From Nitrospira sp. (GTDB lineage Bacteria; Nitrospirota; Nitrospiria; Nitrospirales; Nitrospiraceae): a stretch of 64,000 bases of DNA. The stretch is taken from NCBI GenBank assembly GCA_024998595.1, contig JACOEK010000002.1, positions 372,001-436,000 of the forward strand. Reading direction: 5' to 3'. Of this stretch, positions 52,151 through 60,789 are shown piece by piece. Under the pieces are notes generated by a model. It was not told the DNA's origin, did no database searches, and was given only the letters and a program-made list of their open reading frames with translations. The stretch's first letter is position 1; each line of letters opens with the position of its first letter. The position numbers and the translations under genes are program-made.

Positions 52151-52509
52151 ATGTCATCCACATTGATCGCCACCGTTGGTCTGCTTCTGCTCTCAAATCT
52201 GTTCATGACCGTGGCCTGGTACGGCCACCTCCGATTCACCAGCCTTCCACTGTGGCTGGCAGTGATCGCCAGTTGGGGCCTCGCCTTTTTCGAATACTGT
52301 CTTCAAGTTCCGGCCAATCGTATCGGATACCGAGCCTATTCTGCCTACGAACTCAAAACATTGCAGGAGGTCATCACCCTGTCGTGTTCATCCTCTTCGC
52401 CGAGATGTATCTGGGAGAAGGACTCAAACCAAAACATTTGGCTGGATTCGTTCTGCTTGGATTCGCTGCCTGGACAATCTTTCAGGACTATTATGGAGCG
52501 GATTGGTAA
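52151..52509 (+). pseudogene. DUF486/DMT-type membrane protein, frameshifted
   Basis: The protein begins as a DUF486 member (LIATVGLLLLSNLFMTVAWYGHL, NRIGYRAYSAYELKTLQEVIT) and ends as one in another frame (MYLGEGLKPKHLAGFVLLGF). The switch lies near 52380-52385, where CTGTCGTGTTC reads in frame if one base is added (giving LVVF). A single-base deletion or an assembly error explains this. About 110 residues, four helices, when repaired. Confidence 0.8.
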
Positions 52510-52595
52510 AACGACCGTACCGTACGGCCAGTCATCAAAGGGGTTTGCTGCGACGGACAGAGAAAGAGTAGCATTTCTGTAACACCTGGTGACCG

Positions 52596-54140
52596 ATGCT
52601 CAGCAGAGTCTCCGCCCCAACGTTCGCGCCGTTTCCCGCCAACCGACGCGGCTCGTCTCTCAAGCACCACCTCGGCGTCCTGGGAATCCTGGCCCTGGCG
52701 ACGCTCACCATGGCGGCGACCTTTGGCTGGCTGATCCTTCGCCAAACCGAATCCTCGCAAGGTGCCGATGCCGAACATCTGCTCGACAGGGCCGCAGAGC
52801 AACTCGCGGTTCGATACGCTCACCTCAAAACTTCCTTTGATGAGCGGCACACAGGGCTTGTGCTCAGGCCGGAGAACGAACAGATCCTACGGTCCGTCAC
52901 CGAGGCCACGTTGGCCGGAATGTCAGGGGTCGAAGGCGGGTTCTATTCCGCGGAGGCCGATCGCCTCTTGGGATATGCCTATCCAACGTATCCGGGGTCC
53001 GGGCCCAAGACCGATATCCCCGTCGCCGAGTCCGCAACCATCCGGCGGGTTGCCTCCACAGCCACCGCAGTGAACGGTCGCGGGGCGGAACGGGTGGTGG
53101 CTGGAGCAGACCTGATCCTGTTTCGAGCTCAGTCTCTCCCAGGCCAGGAACAGCCTGTCGGAGCCGCTTGGGTCATGCTCCGCTTGAACGGCGTGCATAG
53201 TCCCTACCAGTATCTTTCCTTGATCGGATTGCTCGGCTTGTTGATGGTCTCGGTAACGGTCGCCACCGGAGCATGGTTTCTGACTCGTCGAATCGATCGG
53301 GGAGTCGCAGAGCTTGAAGCGGGGCTTCGGATGATGGAGGCTGATCCCGCCCTGCCGCTGCCGTTGTCGGGCATCCTGGAACTCGACCGCATCGGATCCG
53401 GCATTACTCGTCTGACGGCTGCATTTCTGAACAATCAAGCTCGGCAGGCTGAACTTGAACGCCGTTTACGCCAAACTGATCGGTTGGCGGCGCTCGGTCG
53501 GCTCGTGGCAGGGGTGGCTCACGAACTCCGGAACCCGTTAGCCTCCGTGAAGCTGAAGCTGCAATTGACTCGCCGCAGCCTTGATCATCCCGATCAAATC
53601 CTGACGTCATTCGACGTGATCGAGGAAGAGGTGGGAAAAATGAACCGCCTCGTGGAGCGCCTGCTGTCGCTCGCCAGACCCTCTCACCCCTCCCCCTCCA
53701 AGAGTGATCCTTCGCATTTTGTGAAAGAGCGTCTGGTGTTATGGGAGAACCGGGCGACCTCGCAGGGAACGATCCTGGAGTTCCGCAGTGCCGCGCCCGC
53801 ATCCGAACCAATCCACATGGATCGAGATCGGGTAGGCCAGATTGTAGACAACCTCATTGCCAATGCTCTTGACGCGCTGGTCGGAGAAGGAGGGCGGATG
53901 ACCATCGAAGTGGAGCGGATTGCGCCGAACGAGATCCTTATTGCCGTCTCTGACAATGGGCCCGGGGTGCCTGAGGAAAAGATAGAACGCATTTTCGAAC
54001 CGTTCTGTACCACACGGCGTGAGGGGACAGGTCTGGGGCTCTTCCTCTCTGCAGAGATGGCCCGTGGATTGGGCGGCACGCTGGACTATTGCCGGCGCGC
54101 CGATCGAGGCGCTCGCTTTGAGCTGCGATTTCCATGTTGA
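52596..54140 (+). CDS. Membrane sensor histidine kinase
   Basis: 514 residues: TM1 (GILALATLTMAATFGWLIL), a periplasmic sensor domain of about 150 residues, TM2 (GLLGLLMVSVTVATGAWFL), HAMP, the phospho-His at about 309 in GVAHELRNP, and a HATPase with NLIANALDAL, DNGPGVPEEKIERIFEPF and TGLGLFLSAEMARGLGG. The sensed signal is unknown. It overlaps the response regulator gene by seven bases, so they form a two-component pair. Confidence 0.93.
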   Translation: MLSRVSAPTFAPFPANRRGSSLKHHLGVLGILALATLTMAATFGWLILRQTESSQGADAEHLLDRAAEQLAVRYAHLKTSFDERHTGLVLRPENEQILRSVTEATLAGMSGVEGGFYSAEADRLLGYAYPTYPGSGPKTDIPVAESATIRRVASTATAVNGRGAERVVAGADLILFRAQSLPGQEQPVGAAWVMLRLNGVHSPYQYLSLIGLLGLLMVSVTVATGAWFLTRRIDRGVAELEAGLRMMEADPALPLPLSGILELDRIGSGITRLTAAFLNNQARQAELERRLRQTDRLAALGRLVAGVAHELRNPLASVKLKLQLTRRSLDHPDQILTSFDVIEEEVGKMNRLVERLLSLARPSHPSPSKSDPSHFVKERLVLWENRATSQGTILEFRSAAPASEPIHMDRDRVGQIVDNLIANALDALVGEGGRMTIEVERIAPNEILIAVSDNGPGVPEEKIERIFEPFCTTRREGTGLGLFLSAEMARGLGGTLDYCRRADRGARFELRFPC

Positions 54141-55528
54141 GCCCATCAGCCACCATACTGGTGGTCGATGATGCCCGGCACCTACGTGAGAGCTTAGCGC
54201 AATTGTTCAGCTCCAACGGCTACCGGGTACTCGAGGCCGCGGACGGGGATGAGGCGTTGGCTGTGCTTGCACACCAACAACCAGATGTCATCCTGCTCGA
54301 CCTCAATATGCCGCACCGCGACGGACTCTCCACCCTGACGGCTATAAAATCCCATCCTTCCACACAGGCCATTCCCGTCGTGATCCTCACATCCTTCGGT
54401 GGCAGCGACCAGACCATTACGGCCATGAAAACCGGTGCCTATGATTACATCACCAAGCCCTTCGATATGGATCAACTCCTGCACATGGTCACGCGGGCGG
54501 CGGAAGTCCATCGCCTCAGTCGTGAGCTCGATCGTCTGAGGGCCTCTCAACCGGTGAGAGAACCGGACAACAACGGACTCATCGGACATCATCCGACGAT
54601 GCGCGAGGTCTTCAAACTAATCGGCAAGGTGGCCTCCTCTGATGCGACCGTCTTGATCACCGGTGAGTCCGGCACCGGAAAGGAACTCGTTGCCAGGGCC
54701 ATCCATCGGCACAGCGCCAGAGCGTCTTTTCCGCTGATCACGGTGAATTGTGCCGCCATTCCTGAGGGGCTCCTCGAAAGCGAGTTGTTTGGCCATGAGA
54801 AGGGCGCATTTACCGGCGCGCTACAGTTGAAGCCAGGCCGGTTCGAGGAGGCTGCTGGCGGAACGGTGTTTCTCGATGAGATCGGCGAGTTGCCTGTGGG
54901 ACTGCAAGTGAAACTCCTCCGAGTATTACAAGATCATACCTTCGAACGGCTTGGAGGGAAACAGCCTGTCCACGTGGATTTTCGGATCGTGGCCGCGACC
55001 AACCGAAACCTTCATCAGTTGGTCAAAGAGGGGCGGTTTCGAGAAGACCTGTTCTATCGACTCGACGTCGTCCAAATTGAGGTGCCGCCCCTTCGGGTCA
55101 GGAGAAGTGACATACCCGAACTGGCCGCTCACATGTTGCACCGATACCAGCGAACCGACAGCAAAGAAGGCATGTCATTCGACGACGACGCGCTCCGTCT
55201 CCTCATGGCCTATCAGTATCCAGGGAACGTCCGGGAACTGGAACACATGATCCAGAGAGCGGCCTTGCTGTCTCCGGGGCCGCTCATTACACGCGAGCAC
55301 CTGCCTGAACTTACCGGTGACAGCAAATCGGAGTCGAGCAACCCGGATCTAGAGGAACTGCTGAAACTCCCCTTGGAAGAGGCGACGCTCGCATTCGAAC
55401 GGATTCTCATCACCCGAGCGATGACACGTGGGGGCGGCAATAAGTCTGAAGCGGCACGCATCCTCGGCATCCATCGTCAGACGCTGTATGCGAAACTGGA
55501 AGAGCTAGGCCTTCGAGAGAGCGATTAA
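54134..55528 (+). CDS. NtrC-family sigma-54 response regulator
   Basis: 464 residues. Receiver with phospho-Asp56 (LLDLNMP); AAA+ domain with GESGTGKE (177-184), GAFTGA (224-229) for sigma-54 contact and TVFLDE; C-terminal Fis-type HTH (NKSEAARILGIHRQTLYAKL). It activates sigma-54 promoters from upstream sites after phosphorylation by the coupled kinase. The sigma-54-type promoter at 50135 is a nearby candidate target. Confidence 0.95.
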   Translation: MLSPSATILVVDDARHLRESLAQLFSSNGYRVLEAADGDEALAVLAHQQPDVILLDLNMPHRDGLSTLTAIKSHPSTQAIPVVILTSFGGSDQTITAMKTGAYDYITKPFDMDQLLHMVTRAAEVHRLSRELDRLRASQPVREPDNNGLIGHHPTMREVFKLIGKVASSDATVLITGESGTGKELVARAIHRHSARASFPLITVNCAAIPEGLLESELFGHEKGAFTGALQLKPGRFEEAAGGTVFLDEIGELPVGLQVKLLRVLQDHTFERLGGKQPVHVDFRIVAATNRNLHQLVKEGRFREDLFYRLDVVQIEVPPLRVRRSDIPELAAHMLHRYQRTDSKEGMSFDDDALRLLMAYQYPGNVRELEHMIQRAALLSPGPLITREHLPELTGDSKSESSNPDLEELLKLPLEEATLAFERILITRAMTRGGGNKSEAARILGIHRQTLYAKLEELGLRESD

Positions 55529-55720
55529 CCACTGCAGGCCCTGTCTCATCGTGGAACCGCCGCGATCTCACACACACAGGGACAGCGTGATAGTCCTTCA
55601 AGTCAGGGGAAGAAAGTCTCGGTTCATGGCCACAGAAGTTTGACCATCCATCGATTCCTTTTGTAGAATACGCCCCGTGTCTACTGATCAACGACTGTGT
55701 GAAGGAACTGATCCGGCTCC

Positions 55721-56497
55721 ATGACTGTGGCTACCCGCCCATGGGCTTCCGTTGTCATCCCTATCAAGGATGAACGCGACAATCTGGTCCCCCTGACAGA
55801 GCAACTGGTGAAGGTCTTGGACGGCCGAGAAGAGTCGCGATCGGCCTCGTTCGAGTTGATCTTCATCGACGACGGCAGTTCGGACGGCAGTTCAGACGTG
55901 CTGGATCGTCTGGCCGCGCAATACCGCACGGTTAAGGTCTTTCACTTCGATCGAAACTATGGGCAATCGGCGGCCTTCGACGCGGGGTTTAAGCAGTCGA
56001 CAGGAGACCTGGTGATGACCATCGACGGCGACCTGCAAAACGACCCGGCCGATATCGCCACACTGCTGCCGCACATCAAGACTTTCGATCTCGTCTGTGG
56101 CTGGCGAAAAGACCGCCACGACAACCTGACACGGAAAATTTCGTCGCGTATTGCCAATAGGGTCCGCAGCGCAGTCACGGGGGATCGTGTCCACGACACC
56201 GGCTGCTCGCTCAAGTTGTTTCGCCGGGCGGTGGTGGAAAAAATGCAGCTCTTTGAGGGCATGCACCGATTTTTCCCCGCCCTGGCCTTGATGCACGGGT
56301 TCACCGTCACGGAGGTGCCGGTGCGTCACTATCCGCGCACCCGTGGAACCTCGAAATACGGCGTGGGCAACCGTCTGTTCAAGGGCCTGTACGATCTGGT
56401 GGCCGTGCGATGGATGCAGCACCGCTGCCTGCGTTATCACTACCGTCTCGCCGCCACGGCCCCTTCCCGTTCGACCTCGGCCTCCGTAACGCCATGA
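55721..56497 (+). CDS. GT2 polyisoprenyl-phosphate glycosyltransferase
   Basis: 258 residues, GT-A fold: VVIPIKDERDNLVPLTE, FIDDGSSDGS, MTIDGDLQNDPADI with the DxD-type metal site, and YPRTRGTSKYGVGN near the C-terminus as in ArnC/DPM1-type enzymes. No membrane helices follow, unlike GtrB. It probably charges undecaprenyl phosphate with a sugar that the GT39 enzyme downstream transfers. It overlaps the next gene as ATGA. Confidence 0.9.
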   Translation: MTVATRPWASVVIPIKDERDNLVPLTEQLVKVLDGREESRSASFELIFIDDGSSDGSSDVLDRLAAQYRTVKVFHFDRNYGQSAAFDAGFKQSTGDLVMTIDGDLQNDPADIATLLPHIKTFDLVCGWRKDRHDNLTRKISSRIANRVRSAVTGDRVHDTGCSLKLFRRAVVEKMQLFEGMHRFFPALALMHGFTVTEVPVRHYPRTRGTSKYGVGNRLFKGLYDLVAVRWMQHRCLRYHYRLAATAPSRSTSASVTP

Positions 56498-56793
56498 AAC
56501 TCGATACCATTTGGCTCATTATCGGCTTCCTCGGGCAGGGGATCTTCTTTATGCGCTGGGTCGTCCAGTGGATCGCCTCCGAACGCCATGCTGAAAGCCG
56601 CGTGCCGACGGCGTTCTGGTACATGAGCATGATCGGCGGGTTGATCACGCTCGCCTATGCCATTTATCGGCAGGACCCGGTCTTCATTGCCGGTCAGAGC
56701 ATCGGCAGTATCGTCTATCTCCGCAACCTCATGCTCATTCACCGCCCGAATTCTGCCGACTCCGACACGGCATCCCCGGCGACCAAATCGTAA
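56494..56793 (+). CDS. Lipid-A-disaccharide synthase N-terminal-like membrane protein
   Basis: 99 residues with three membrane helices: WLIIGFLGQGIFFMRWVVQW, FWYMSMIGGLITLAYAI and IAGQSIGSIVYLRNLMLI. This is the stand-alone LAB_N domain, often found between a GT2 and a GT39/ArnT gene, where it is thought to help lipid-linked sugar handling or flipping. Coupled on both sides (ATGA before, TAATG after). Confidence 0.9.
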   Translation: MKLDTIWLIIGFLGQGIFFMRWVVQWIASERHAESRVPTAFWYMSMIGGLITLAYAIYRQDPVFIAGQSIGSIVYLRNLMLIHRPNSADSDTASPATKS

Positions 56794-58586
56794 TGGAACC
56801 TCATATGAACGGAGAAGTCCCGTCCTTGCAGACGCCTGCGCCGATCGACCGATCGATTCAGCCCGTGACGCTCGTCGTCTTGCTGGCATTGGCCGCCGTG
56901 TTGTTCTTTGTCGGGCTTGGCTCCCTCGGCTTGACCGACCGGGATGAAGGGCGAAATGCTGAAGCCGGCCGGGAAATGTACGAAACGGGCAACTACATCA
57001 GCCCCACATTCAATTACGAGCCGCGCTTCGCCAAACCGGTTTTCGTCTATTGGCTGATGACGGCCTCGTACCATGTCTTCGGGGTGAACGAATTCGCGGC
57101 ACGCTTCCCATCCGCCCTCTTCGGCGTAGGCCTCATTCTGCTCCAGTATCTATTTCTGACACGCTGTCGGGGGCCGGTGATCGGCCTATTCGGTGCCGCC
57201 ATGTTGTTGCTGAATCTTGAGATCATCGGGCTGAGTCGCATGGCCCTCACCGACAGCGTGTTGATCTTCTTTACCACGCTGTCGCTCTACGGGTTCTGGC
57301 TAGGCCTCTACGGAGAGGGACGTGAACGCCATTGCATATGGTTCTTTTACATCGGTATGGCGCTGGCCACACTGACGAAAGGCCCGATCGGCTTTCTGAT
57401 TCCTCTGTTAGCGGTGGGACTGTATCTGTGGCTGACTCGCTCCTGGTCGCTGTTCCGTCGGCAGGGACGTCTCCTCCCTGGTCTGGTCCTCTTTCTCGCC
57501 CTGGCCCTCCCTTGGTATCTCATGATGTTGAACCTTCATGGGCAACGGTATACGACCTCCGCACAGGGGGACACGATCGGCCGTTTCTTTGGAACCATGG
57601 AGGGACACGGCGGCACGCTGCTGTTCTACCTGCCCGTCTTCCTCCTCGGGTTTTTCCCCTGGAGCGGCCTCTTGCCCTTTGCCTGGTATCAGGCCTATCG
57701 AAGCTGGCGGGAGGCAAGACAGGCCGGGGCGCTCACGCCGTCTCCGAGCCCTGACGTACCATCTTCCTCACAGGCACTCGAGTGGTTTGCCGCCGTGTGG
57801 GTCCTGGCTGGACTCGTGTTTTTCAGCCTCTCGTCCACGCGTCTGCCGCACTACATCGGGCCTTTGTTTCCTGCTGCAGCGATCCTGACGGCATCATTCT
57901 GGAATCGCTGCGTGACCGACCACGCCGCGCCAAGCCTGCGTGCCGCCATCCACATGATGACGGGGGTCGGGTACATTCTGGCGCTGGCATTTGCTTCGCT
58001 GCCGCCGCTGTATGCCAAATTCGCTGTGAAACTCGTGGATGAATTTCCTCTTGCCGGACAGGTGACACTCGGACCGGCTCCCTATACCGTCGCCTCAATC
58101 TTTTTGGTGGGAATGGGGCTGGTGGCGTATTTCGGACTCAGCGAGACGCGGCGGCCGGCCGCCTTCTGGGCCGCCGGAGGATCATTAGCTCTCGTGGTCC
58201 TGGCCGTCACACAACTGGCCTTTCCGCTGGTCAATCACTTTGTCATCGACCCGCCGCAACGGTTGGCGGATGTCGCAGGACTCAATCTCGGTCCCAACGA
58301 CCGGCTGATTCTCTACGGACAGCCACGTCCCTCGCTGGTGTTCTATGCCAAACGGAAAGCCATCGTCATGCCGAAGGGTGAAGAAGCCAACATTAAACCT
58401 TATTTGAGCCAGCCGGGCCGCACAATGATCCTCTTACCGGCAGCCATGCGCAATCGATTGCCGTTTGAAACGATGGAATATCCCGTCATGCTCGAACGGT
58501 ACGGCTACATCCTCCTGGCCAATCAATCAATGATCCATGTGCCCGAAGAGGCAGAGAAACCTGCCGTTCGGATTCCAGGACACTAA
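56793..58586 (+). CDS. GT39/ArnT-type membrane glycosyltransferase
   Basis: 597 residues with about 12 membrane helices and the acidic loop GLTDRDEGRNAEAGREM after the first, the catalytic element of GT-C/ArnT enzymes. It transfers a sugar from undecaprenyl phosphate to lipid A, protein or glycan in the periplasm. The 3-gene operon GT2 - LAB_N - GT39 is a complete lipid-linked sugar transfer route. Confidence 0.9.
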   Translation: MEPHMNGEVPSLQTPAPIDRSIQPVTLVVLLALAAVLFFVGLGSLGLTDRDEGRNAEAGREMYETGNYISPTFNYEPRFAKPVFVYWLMTASYHVFGVNEFAARFPSALFGVGLILLQYLFLTRCRGPVIGLFGAAMLLLNLEIIGLSRMALTDSVLIFFTTLSLYGFWLGLYGEGRERHCIWFFYIGMALATLTKGPIGFLIPLLAVGLYLWLTRSWSLFRRQGRLLPGLVLFLALALPWYLMMLNLHGQRYTTSAQGDTIGRFFGTMEGHGGTLLFYLPVFLLGFFPWSGLLPFAWYQAYRSWREARQAGALTPSPSPDVPSSSQALEWFAAVWVLAGLVFFSLSSTRLPHYIGPLFPAAAILTASFWNRCVTDHAAPSLRAAIHMMTGVGYILALAFASLPPLYAKFAVKLVDEFPLAGQVTLGPAPYTVASIFLVGMGLVAYFGLSETRRPAAFWAAGGSLALVVLAVTQLAFPLVNHFVIDPPQRLADVAGLNLGPNDRLILYGQPRPSLVFYAKRKAIVMPKGEEANIKPYLSQPGRTMILLPAAMRNRLPFETMEYPVMLERYGYILLANQSMIHVPEEAEKPAVRIPGH

Positions 58587-58593
58587 TCGTTCA

Positions 58594-59673
58594 TCACTGC
58601 AAGGGCACGAGGCCTTTGAGGAGCTGGATCGCGACAACCCCCGCGAGGCTTGCCGCTGCGTAAAGGCCGGCATTGTGCCAGGACGGCAGAGCCGGTGAAT
58701 CGGGCTGTTGTGTGGCAGCATTCCATCGTGCCACACAAAGGAGACCGGTGAGCCCGATCATGATCGGAGTTCCGGTCGCAACCCCTAACCCTAATAGCAA
58801 GAAGCCGTTCGAGGTTACGACCGCCGCCACCCCACGGCCGGTTGCCAATCTCCATTGCGGCATCACTTGCAACACCCAACCTGCGACCACCAGCATCACC
58901 CCAGACGCAACCAGGATATGATCCGTGACCGGATCGACAATGCGGTGCGTCAGCACCCAGAACATGCCGGTCAGCACCAATACGATGGGCGCGATGCGCA
59001 CGAGTGCGCGGGCGCAGGACCTGCCCCACCAGCGCAGCGGCCCGTTGAAGATTGATCCGACCATAAAGCCCAACACCATTCCGCCCACCACGTCTCCAGG
59101 AAAGTGCGATCCTCTCCAGATCCGGCTGGCGCCGACCCATCCGGCCAGGGCAAACGGTACCCATGCAAGCCTGGGCAGCGCCCGCGCCAATACGGTCGCC
59201 ACGGCGACCGTCGCCGAGGTATGGCCTGAGGGAAACGAGTCCAACCCCGACTCTAACGAGGGCCACCAGTGCCACCCGCCCGAATGGGTCAGACGCGGCC
59301 TCGGACGGCCGAGGATATGTTTGAGGCTGTTCACCACCAACGCCACCACCCCGTGGGCAAGTAAACTATCCACCGCCGTGCGTATCCAGGCCTGGCGCTT
59401 GAGCCAATACCCGGCTCCCAGGAGGAGCACGCTGATGGTAATCAGCGTCCCCCCGTTGCCCAGCTTTTCGCCAAGATCGCCCAAGGATTGAAGCGCCGAC
59501 AAATTGTGCGAGCGGAGTAACCGGAGGATGGGAATATCGATGTGAAAGAGCGCGGCGAACGACCCGAGCACCACCAGCGCGGAGAGGATCACCGCCGGGG
59601 CCGGCGGGCAATCCGGTGGTGGCTCAGGCTGCGCGGATGCCGGCGCAGCCTGTCCGTCACCTGATTCGTTCAT
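58594..59673 (-). CDS. PAP2-family membrane phosphatase
   Basis: 359 residues. The phosphatase triad motifs are intact: KHILGRPRP, FPSGHTS and SRIWRGSHFPGDVVGG. Six helices make the PAP2 core and a C-terminal extension of four more helices follows, longer than in UppP-type BacA-independent enzymes. It likely dephosphorylates undecaprenyl pyrophosphate or a lipid phosphate. Overlaps the TolB-like gene stop as ATGA. Confidence 0.9.
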   Translation of the reverse strand: MNESGDGQAAPASAQPEPPPDCPPAPAVILSALVVLGSFAALFHIDIPILRLLRSHNLSALQSLGDLGEKLGNGGTLITISVLLLGAGYWLKRQAWIRTAVDSLLAHGVVALVVNSLKHILGRPRPRLTHSGGWHWWPSLESGLDSFPSGHTSATVAVATVLARALPRLAWVPFALAGWVGASRIWRGSHFPGDVVGGMVLGFMVGSIFNGPLRWWGRSCARALVRIAPIVLVLTGMFWVLTHRIVDPVTDHILVASGVMLVVAGWVLQVMPQWRLATGRGVAAVVTSNGFLLLGLGVATGTPIMIGLTGLLCVARWNAATQQPDSPALPSWHNAGLYAAASLAGVVAIQLLKGLVPLQ

Positions 59674-60782
59674 GGAACCCAGTCGGCAAGAAACACGTTG
59701 AATTCTCCCGGCTCTTTGGCGTTTCGGTCGGACACCCAGACGAGATGCTTTCCATCCGGAGAGAACATGGGGAAACTATTGAACTTCCCGTCAACCGTCA
59801 ATCGCTCCAGACCGGAGCCGTCCTCATTGGTGAGGTATAAATGAAAATCAGGCCGCCCCCCTTCATTGCGCGTCTCCACGTTCGATGAAAAGATGACGCG
59901 ATGCCCATCAGGATGGAAATAGGGAGAGAAGTTGGAGGCGCCGTTACTCGTGACCTGCTGCTTGCTCGACCCGTCGGCGTTCATGATAAAGATTTCCAGG
60001 CGGCCCGGTTCCACCAGGTTTTGAGCCAGGAGCGATTTATACTGGTCCAGTTCTTCCTGGTTGCTCGGATGCTGCGCGCGATACACGATGCGTTTACTAT
60101 CCGGCGAGAAAAACGCGCCGCCGTCGTACCCGATTTCCTGGGTCAACCGCCGGGGATGCGTGCCATCCAAATCCATCGCGTAGATATCCAAATCTCCATC
60201 GCGCATGGAGGTCCAGACAATCGTCTTGCCATTGGGCGCCACCGTGGCCTCGGCGTCATAGCCGGGGGTATTCGTCAATCGCTGTGGATCCAAGCCGTCG
60301 ATCCGAACGGAAAACAAATCATAGTCGTCCAACGCCCACCGGTATGCGCCGCCATCCCGCTTCGGTTTCGGAGGACAATTAGGGCCCCTCAGATGGGTGG
60401 ACGAGTACAACACACGCCGATCTCCGGGAAAGAAATAGCCGCAGGTCGTGGTGCCGGACCCGGTGCTGACCATCCGAATCTTTTCGCTCCCGAGATCCAT
60501 GACGTACATTTGATAACAGCCGAGCGGAATGTCGGCCGGATGCATAGCCGCAGCAAACGTGTCTTTCATCCAATTGTTCGTGGACTGAAAGATCAGTTTA
60601 TCTCCGCTGAATGAGAAATAGGCCTCGGCATTTTGCCGGCCGAACGTGAGTTGCCGGATATTCGTCAGATGCCGTTCGGCCGTGGAAGGCGCCTTCGTCG
60701 CAGCCTGTGCAGGCTTTGGCTCGGCCGCTCCCACCGAACTCGTCGCACCGACAACGAGCACGAGCCCCAGCATTCCCGCCAT
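59670..60782 (-). CDS. TolB-like WD40/PD40 beta-propeller, secreted
   Basis: 370 residues from the ATG at 60782; a GTG at 60818 would overlap the preceding gene. A signal peptide (MAGMLGLVLVVGATSSVGA) is followed by five or six PD40 repeats such as YDAEATVAPNGKTIVWTSMRDGDLDIYAMDLDG, broken here only by spacing, and SPDSKRIVYR, SPDGKHLVWVSDR. A periplasmic propeller, possibly binding the product or substrate of its peptidase neighbour. Eight bases follow the M1 gene stop. Confidence 0.85.
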   Translation of the reverse strand: MAGMLGLVLVVGATSSVGAAEPKPAQAATKAPSTAERHLTNIRQLTFGRQNAEAYFSFSGDKLIFQSTNNWMKDTFAAAMHPADIPLGCYQMYVMDLGSEKIRMVSTGSGTTTCGYFFPGDRRVLYSSTHLRGPNCPPKPKRDGGAYRWALDDYDLFSVRIDGLDPQRLTNTPGYDAEATVAPNGKTIVWTSMRDGDLDIYAMDLDGTHPRRLTQEIGYDGGAFFSPDSKRIVYRAQHPSNQEELDQYKSLLAQNLVEPGRLEIFIMNADGSSKQQVTSNGASNFSPYFHPDGHRVIFSSNVETRNEGGRPDFHLYLTNEDGSGLERLTVDGKFNSFPMFSPDGKHLVWVSDRNAKEPGEFNVFLADWVP

Positions 60783-60789
60783 GACCTGT

